DNA of 5,591 bases from Treponema sp. (GTDB lineage: Bacteria > Spirochaetota > Spirochaetia > Treponematales > Treponemataceae), in contig JAFZWX010000131.1 of the NCBI GenBank assembly GCA_017617145.1, positions 1 to 5,591 of the forward strand, given 5' to 3'. The position numbers and the translations under genes were made by a program. This document shows, one piece after another, positions 5,547 to 5,591 of the stretch (position 1 is its first letter; every line of letters starts with the position of its first letter). The notes beneath the pieces were generated by a model. The model was not told the DNA's origin. It made no database searches and was given only the letters and a program-made list of their open reading frames with translations.

Positions 5547-5591
5547 TTAGGCTTTTATAAGTCTTGCAAGTTGTTTAAGATCATATCCAAT
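5547..5591 (-). CDS. C-terminal end of a minus-strand gene, possibly a transposase (partial)
   Basis: Read on the minus strand from the right edge, the sequence encodes IGYDLKQLARLIKA and then TAA (5549-5547). Endings of the form GYNLxxLxRLI are common in DDE transposases of insertion sequences, where they form the last helix. The hairpin with a GGGGCTGTCC-like arm and the inverted repeats immediately beyond its stop also fit an insertion-sequence end. With only 14 codons in view the assignment is tentative; most of the gene lies outside the window. Confidence 0.4.
   Translation of the reverse strand: MGYDLKQLARLIKA

Noticed and set aside
5072..5591. CRISPR array or tRNA in the 3' region
   Set aside because: The short repeats are irregularly spaced, in both orientations and far shorter than CRISPR repeats; I see no cloverleaf-like sequence.

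Overview
The window holds a compact five-gene operon on the + strand (236-5071). I read it as a biosynthetic cluster for a ribosomally made, post-translationally modified peptide (RiPP). Gene order is a class I SAM-dependent methyltransferase (236-1084), a 56-residue Cys-rich precursor peptide (1071-1241), a radical SAM/SPASM maturase (1243-2535), a protein resembling the DUF4932 putative metallopeptidase family but without its zinc-binding motif (2525-3445), and a second radical SAM/SPASM maturase with an unusually long core (3449-5071). The genes overlap or abut (14-nt overlap, 1-nt gap, 11-nt overlap, 3-nt gap), so one transcript and translational coupling are likely.

Upstream (1-235), a consensus sigma-70-type promoter (TTGACA at 145-150, 16 bp, TATAAT at 167-172) faces the operon. 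Between it and the left edge lie two near-identical 19-20 bp direct repeats (79-98, 114-132). A divergent reading frame starts at 38 on the minus strand with a good ribosome binding site and runs off the window. The repeats, the TGTCAA tip (150-145 read on the minus strand) and this start together look like one end of an insertion sequence. If so, the -35 box of the operon may be supplied by the element.

Downstream (5072-5591) is non-coding, repeat-rich DNA. A 7-mer GCGTTGC recurs in both orientations, a strong intrinsic terminator sits at 5352-5380, and a 131-bp segment bounded by 17-bp inverted repeats (5381-5511) contains a second hairpin with a T tract. The right edge carries the last 14 codons of a minus-strand gene whose ending resembles a transposase C-terminus. 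The operon therefore appears to sit between mobile-element debris, as expected for an accessory, horizontally moving cluster.

Organism: the DNA is very A+T-rich, with strong AGGAGG-type ribosome binding sites and bacterial promoter spacing. A low-GC bacterium is clear. A host-associated Treponema-like spirochaete or a Clostridia-type Firmicute would fit, but the window does not settle this.

Proposed logic: the precursor's N-terminal part (about residues 1-36) acts as leader. The two radical SAM enzymes install crosslinks or epimerise residues in the five-Cys C-terminal part (37-56), and the methyltransferase adds a methyl group to the peptide or to a tailored residue. The DUF4932-like protein may be a non-catalytic partner. 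No transporter, immunity gene or convincing active protease is present in the window.
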